In this document: positions 61,624-64,000 of the stretch, piece after piece
How positions within the stretch are numbered: position 1 is the stretch's first letter
How the letters are laid out: each line of letters opens with the position of its first letter
Origin: an uncultured Gemmiger sp.
GTDB lineage: Bacteria; Bacillota; Clostridia; Oscillospirales; Ruminococcaceae
Reading direction: 5' to 3'
Length of the DNA: 64,000 nucleotides
Assembly: GCA_944382785.1 (NCBI GenBank)
Contig: CALWNO010000005.1
Location: 21,631-85,630 of the forward strand
Made by a program: the position numbers and the translations under genes
The notes under the pieces: generated by a model
The model's input: only the letters and a program-made list of their open reading frames with translations
What the model was told of the DNA's origin: nothing
Database searches by the model: none

Positions 61624-63213
61624 ATGCAAGAGACACTGTATCATAACGGTCATATCTATTGCGGCGACGGGCATACCTGCACCGCCCTGTGGGTGCGGGA
61701 CGGCCGGATTTTCCGCACCGGCGGGGAAGAATTGTGGAAAACTGCCAACCGCATCCCCGCCGTGGACCTGGCGGGGGGCTGGGTGTTCCCCGGCTTCAAC
61801 GACAGCCACCTGCATTTGTTGGATGTGGGCCGGGGGCTGGGGGCCATCGACCTGTTCGGGGCCGTCTCCCCCGCCGATATTGCCGCCCGCTGTGCGGAGT
61901 TCATCCGCCGCCGGAAGATTCCTGCCAGGCGGGCGATTTACGGCAACGGCTGGAACCAGGACAAGTTCACGGGTGCCCCGGTGCTGCCCACCCGGGCGGA
62001 CCTGGACAAACTGGTGCCGGACCATCCCCTGCTGCTGGACCGGGTGTGCGGACACATCATGGTGTGCAACACCGCCGCCTTGCAGGCCGCGGGCATCACG
62101 GCCGACACCCCGGTGCCGGAAGGCGGGGGCATCGACCTGGGCCCGGACGGGCAGCCCAACGGCCTGTTGCGGGACAACGCCATCCCTCTGGTGCGCAGGA
62201 TTCTGCCCGATGAGAGTGTGGAGGACATCAAGGCCGAATTTGTGGCCGCCTGCGCCCGGGCGGTGTCCAAGGGGCTGACCACCGTGCAGACCTGCGACAT
62301 CCGCTGCCGGGACTGGCCGCTGGTTCTGCAGGCTTTGCGGGAGCTGGACGAAGCCGGGCTTTTGCCCCTGCGGCTGGTGCTCCAGTGTGCCCTGGACACC
62401 CCGGAGGATGTCCGGGCGTTTCTGGATGCCCACATCCAGGACGGCCGGATGTGGAAGGTCGGGCCTCTGAAGCTGTTCCTGGACGGGTCTTTGGGGGCCC
62501 GCACCGCCTGGCTGCGCCGGGACTACGCCGACGAGCCGGGGCAGCGGGGACTGTGCTGTCTTGGCTATGACGCCGCCCTGACCATGGCCCGCATGGCAGA
62601 CGTGGCGGGCAAACAGGTGGTAGCCCACGCCATCGGGGACGCCGCCGTGGACGAGATGCTGGACGTGATTGAGGCGCTCTGTCCCAACGGAGAAAATCCC
62701 CACCGCCACGGGGTAGTACATTGCCAGATCACCACCCGGGACCAGTGGGACCGGTTTGCAGCTCTCCACGCCGGGGCGCTGGTGCAGCCGGTGTTCCTGG
62801 ACTACGACCACACCATCGTCACCGCCCGGTGCGGGGCGGAGCTGGCCGCCACCAGCTATGCCTTCGGCACGGCGGTGCGGCTGGGGGTGCCGGTGAGCTA
62901 CGGCACCGACGCCCCGGTGGAGGACCTGGACCCGCTGCGCAACTACTACTGCGCCGTGACCCGGCGGCCTTTGGCCGGGGGCGAACCCTGGCAGCCGGGC
63001 GAATGTGTGACCCGGGCCCAGGCCCTGGCCTGCTACACCCAAGGCGGGGCGTACAACGAATTTGCCGAAGCTGAAAAGGGGCTGCTGCTGCCGGGATACC
63101 TGGCGGATTTTGTGGTCCTGGACGGGGACCTGCTCACCGTGCCGGCAGAGCAGCTTTTGCAGCTGCGGGTGCTGGCCACTATGGTGGGGGGACGGGCGGT
63201 TTATACTGCCTGA
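61624..63213 (+). CDS. YtcJ-like amidohydrolase (metal-dependent, amidohydro_3)
   Basis: The start is uncertain: ATG at 61624 (529 residues) or GTG at 61615 directly after the helicase stop; neither has a clear ribosome site, so coupling to the helicase is likely. The fold is the amidohydrolase TIM barrel with HxH metal ligands in FNDSHLHL, a later His pair (VVAHAIGD, GVVHCQ), and the metal Asp in SYGTDAPVEDLDP. The YtcJ group hydrolyses N-acyl or formamide compounds; the substrate is unknown. Confidence 0.83.
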   Translation: MQETLYHNGHIYCGDGHTCTALWVRDGRIFRTGGEELWKTANRIPAVDLAGGWVFPGFNDSHLHLLDVGRGLGAIDLFGAVSPADIAARCAEFIRRRKIPARRAIYGNGWNQDKFTGAPVLPTRADLDKLVPDHPLLLDRVCGHIMVCNTAALQAAGITADTPVPEGGGIDLGPDGQPNGLLRDNAIPLVRRILPDESVEDIKAEFVAACARAVSKGLTTVQTCDIRCRDWPLVLQALRELDEAGLLPLRLVLQCALDTPEDVRAFLDAHIQDGRMWKVGPLKLFLDGSLGARTAWLRRDYADEPGQRGLCCLGYDAALTMARMADVAGKQVVAHAIGDAAVDEMLDVIEALCPNGENPHRHGVVHCQITTRDQWDRFAALHAGALVQPVFLDYDHTIVTARCGAELAATSYAFGTAVRLGVPVSYGTDAPVEDLDPLRNYYCAVTRRPLAGGEPWQPGECVTRAQALACYTQGGAYNEFAEAEKGLLLPGYLADFVVLDGDLLTVPAEQLLQLRVLATMVGGRAVYTA

Positions 63214-63239
63214 TATTTCCTTCTCCGGCTGACGGGGAA

Positions 63240-63470
63240 GCGACTGGCAACCAGAGTGTCCTTCCTTTTGTGACCAAAAGGAAGCGAAAAGTCCCGCCGT
63301 TCCGATGCGGCGGCCGCCGGCTGGGGCCGCAGCCCTGGTCGGCGTCCACCGCCTCGAAACGGTGGCGGTTTTTCGGTTCCTTTTTGACGCCAAAAAGGAA
63401 CAACTCTCCCGCAAGCTCCCGCTTGCCAAAAAGCGACAACACCCCGGCAGACACCCGCCTGCCAAAACAA
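63240..63470. repeat. Dispersed hairpin-rich repeat, copy 2 (uninterrupted)
   Basis: It matches copy 1 (52357-52890) over blocks at about 63258-63328, 63329-63372 and 63425-63448, in the same order. It carries several hairpins: 63261-63270 with 63275-63284, a CCACCG/CGGTGG stem near 63346-63366, and a strong 11-bp stem at about 63377-63402 found only in this copy. No open frame is credible. With the terminator it fills the 343-bp gene-free stretch 63214-63556. Confidence 0.75.
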
Positions 63471-63478
63471 AAAAGAAT

Positions 63479-63537
63479 CCGCCCCCGGGCAGCCGCCATC
63501 TTGCGGCACACCCCCGGGGGCGGAATTTTTGGTTTTC
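63479..63537. terminator. Bidirectional terminator between the amidohydrolase and ktrA-like genes
   Basis: An 11-bp GC stem (about 63479-63489 with 63515-63525) is flanked by an A-rich run on the left and AATTTTTGGTTTT on the right. It suits both converging genes. Confidence 0.8.
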
Positions 63538-63556
63538 AGCGCGGAAAAACGGGACC

Positions 63557-64000
63557 TCAGTTGCCCATGTATTCGCTCAGACGCAGCACGTTTTCCTGGC
63601 TGCCGGACACGATCATGGTATCCTCGGCGCGGAAAACATAGTCCGGGTGGACGGTCTCGATGACCTCCGGCCCATTGACGATGGCAATGATGTTCATGCC
63701 GAACCGGGCACGCAGGTTCACCTGGGCCACCGTCTGGCCCACGAACTTCTCCGGCACCAGGAACTTGGTGATGTTCACCTTCTCGCTGAGCTGGATGAAG
63801 TCCAGCATGCGGGAAACTTCCAGCCGCTTGGCCAGCCGCACCGCCATGTCCCGCTCGGGGTAGACCACCTCGGCGCCCAGACGGCGCAGGATCTCCCCGT
63901 GCTCGATGCTGGTGGCCTTGGAGATGACCTTGGGAATGCCCAGGTCTACCAGGTTCAGGGTGGTCAGAATGGACGATTCCATATGCTCGCCGATGCACAC
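63557..64000 (-). CDS. KtrA/TrkA-type potassium uptake regulatory subunit (5' end outside window)
   Basis: About 147 C-terminal residues are visible; the frame is open to the window edge. The segment GEHMESSILTTLNLVDLGIPKVISKA is the end of the RCK_N Rossmann domain (nucleotide sensing), HGEILRRLGAEVVYPERDMA is its last helix, and residues from LVPEKFVG to the end form the RCK_C domain. KtrA gates the KtrB potassium channel in response to ATP/ADP and c-di-AMP, which binds RCK_C. A ktrB gene would be expected just beyond the window. Confidence 0.88.
   Translation of the reverse strand: MCIGEHMESSILTTLNLVDLGIPKVISKATSIEHGEILRRLGAEVVYPERDMAVRLAKRLEVSRMLDFIQLSEKVNITKFLVPEKFVGQTVAQVNLRARFGMNIIAIVNGPEVIETVHPDYVFRAEDTMIVSGSQENVLRLSEYMGN

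Overview
The window is GC-rich, densely coded DNA. It has strong AGGAGG-type ribosome binding sites, sigma-A promoters (TTGACA/TATAAT, 17-bp spacers), many U-tailed intrinsic terminators, a T-box riboswitch, class III fructose-bisphosphatase, KtrA/TrkA-type potassium channel protein and glycolipid synthase pairs. Together these point to a GC-rich Clostridia bacterium, plausibly an Oscillospiraceae/Ruminococcaceae gut anaerobe; the family-level placement is inference. No tRNA, rRNA, CRISPR array, transposase or integrase was seen.

Positions 1-28,000 form one unusual accessory locus of at least four transcription units. On the minus strand, an envelope-anchored protein with a beta-rich outer part (9842-8652) is followed by three tandem tubulin/FtsZ-fold proteins of about 990 residues (8605-1; the last runs off the window). 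Divergent to it is a zinc-ribbon membrane protein (10237-11328). A second minus-strand operon encodes a TPR-CHAT caspase-like protease (23797-20180), a sigma-factor-like protein, a zinc-binding anti-sigma-like protein, a giant 1892-residue AAA/STAND-like ATPase and an uncharacterised protein translationally coupled to it. Divergent from that operon, on the plus strand, are an uncharacterised protein, a soluble VirD4/TraG-type hexameric ATPase, and a catalytically intact ClpP paralogue overlapping it by 4 bp. A membrane protein with an HExxH motif closes the locus. I know of no described system with this composition; it combines two protease chemistries, two NTPase machines, a tubulin-like polymer candidate and a possible sigma/anti-sigma output.

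Positions 28,000-48,600 are mixed metabolic and transport genes: a tryptophan T-box and TrpB2-type tryptophan synthase beta chain; two glycoside hydrolases with an AraC regulator; a membrane-anchored endonuclease/exonuclease/phosphatase-fold protein; a PqqD-like/M50 protease fusion; two MATE transporters, one adjacent to a MarR repressor with matching operators; an alcohol dehydrogenase; a carboxymuconolactone decarboxylase-like protein; an RNA methyltransferase; a mannose-6-phosphate isomerase/phosphohexomutase pair; and a LOR/SDH-like protein.

Positions 48,700-64,000 hold a glycosyltransferase/VTT/glycosyltransferase operon (likely glycolipid or lipoteichoic-acid anchor synthesis), an HD hydrolase, a hairpin-rich dispersed repeat (copy 1) interrupted by a 277-bp palindromic element, class III FBPase, a DUF1275 membrane protein with a structured leader, a YitT-like protein, a methylglyoxal-synthase homologue lacking its catalytic Asp, a cytoplasmic ricin-type lectin with a basic tail, an MBOAT/SGNH acyl-transfer pair, a DEAD-box helicase, a YtcJ-like amidohydrolase, repeat copy 2, and the 3' end of a ktrA/trkA gene.
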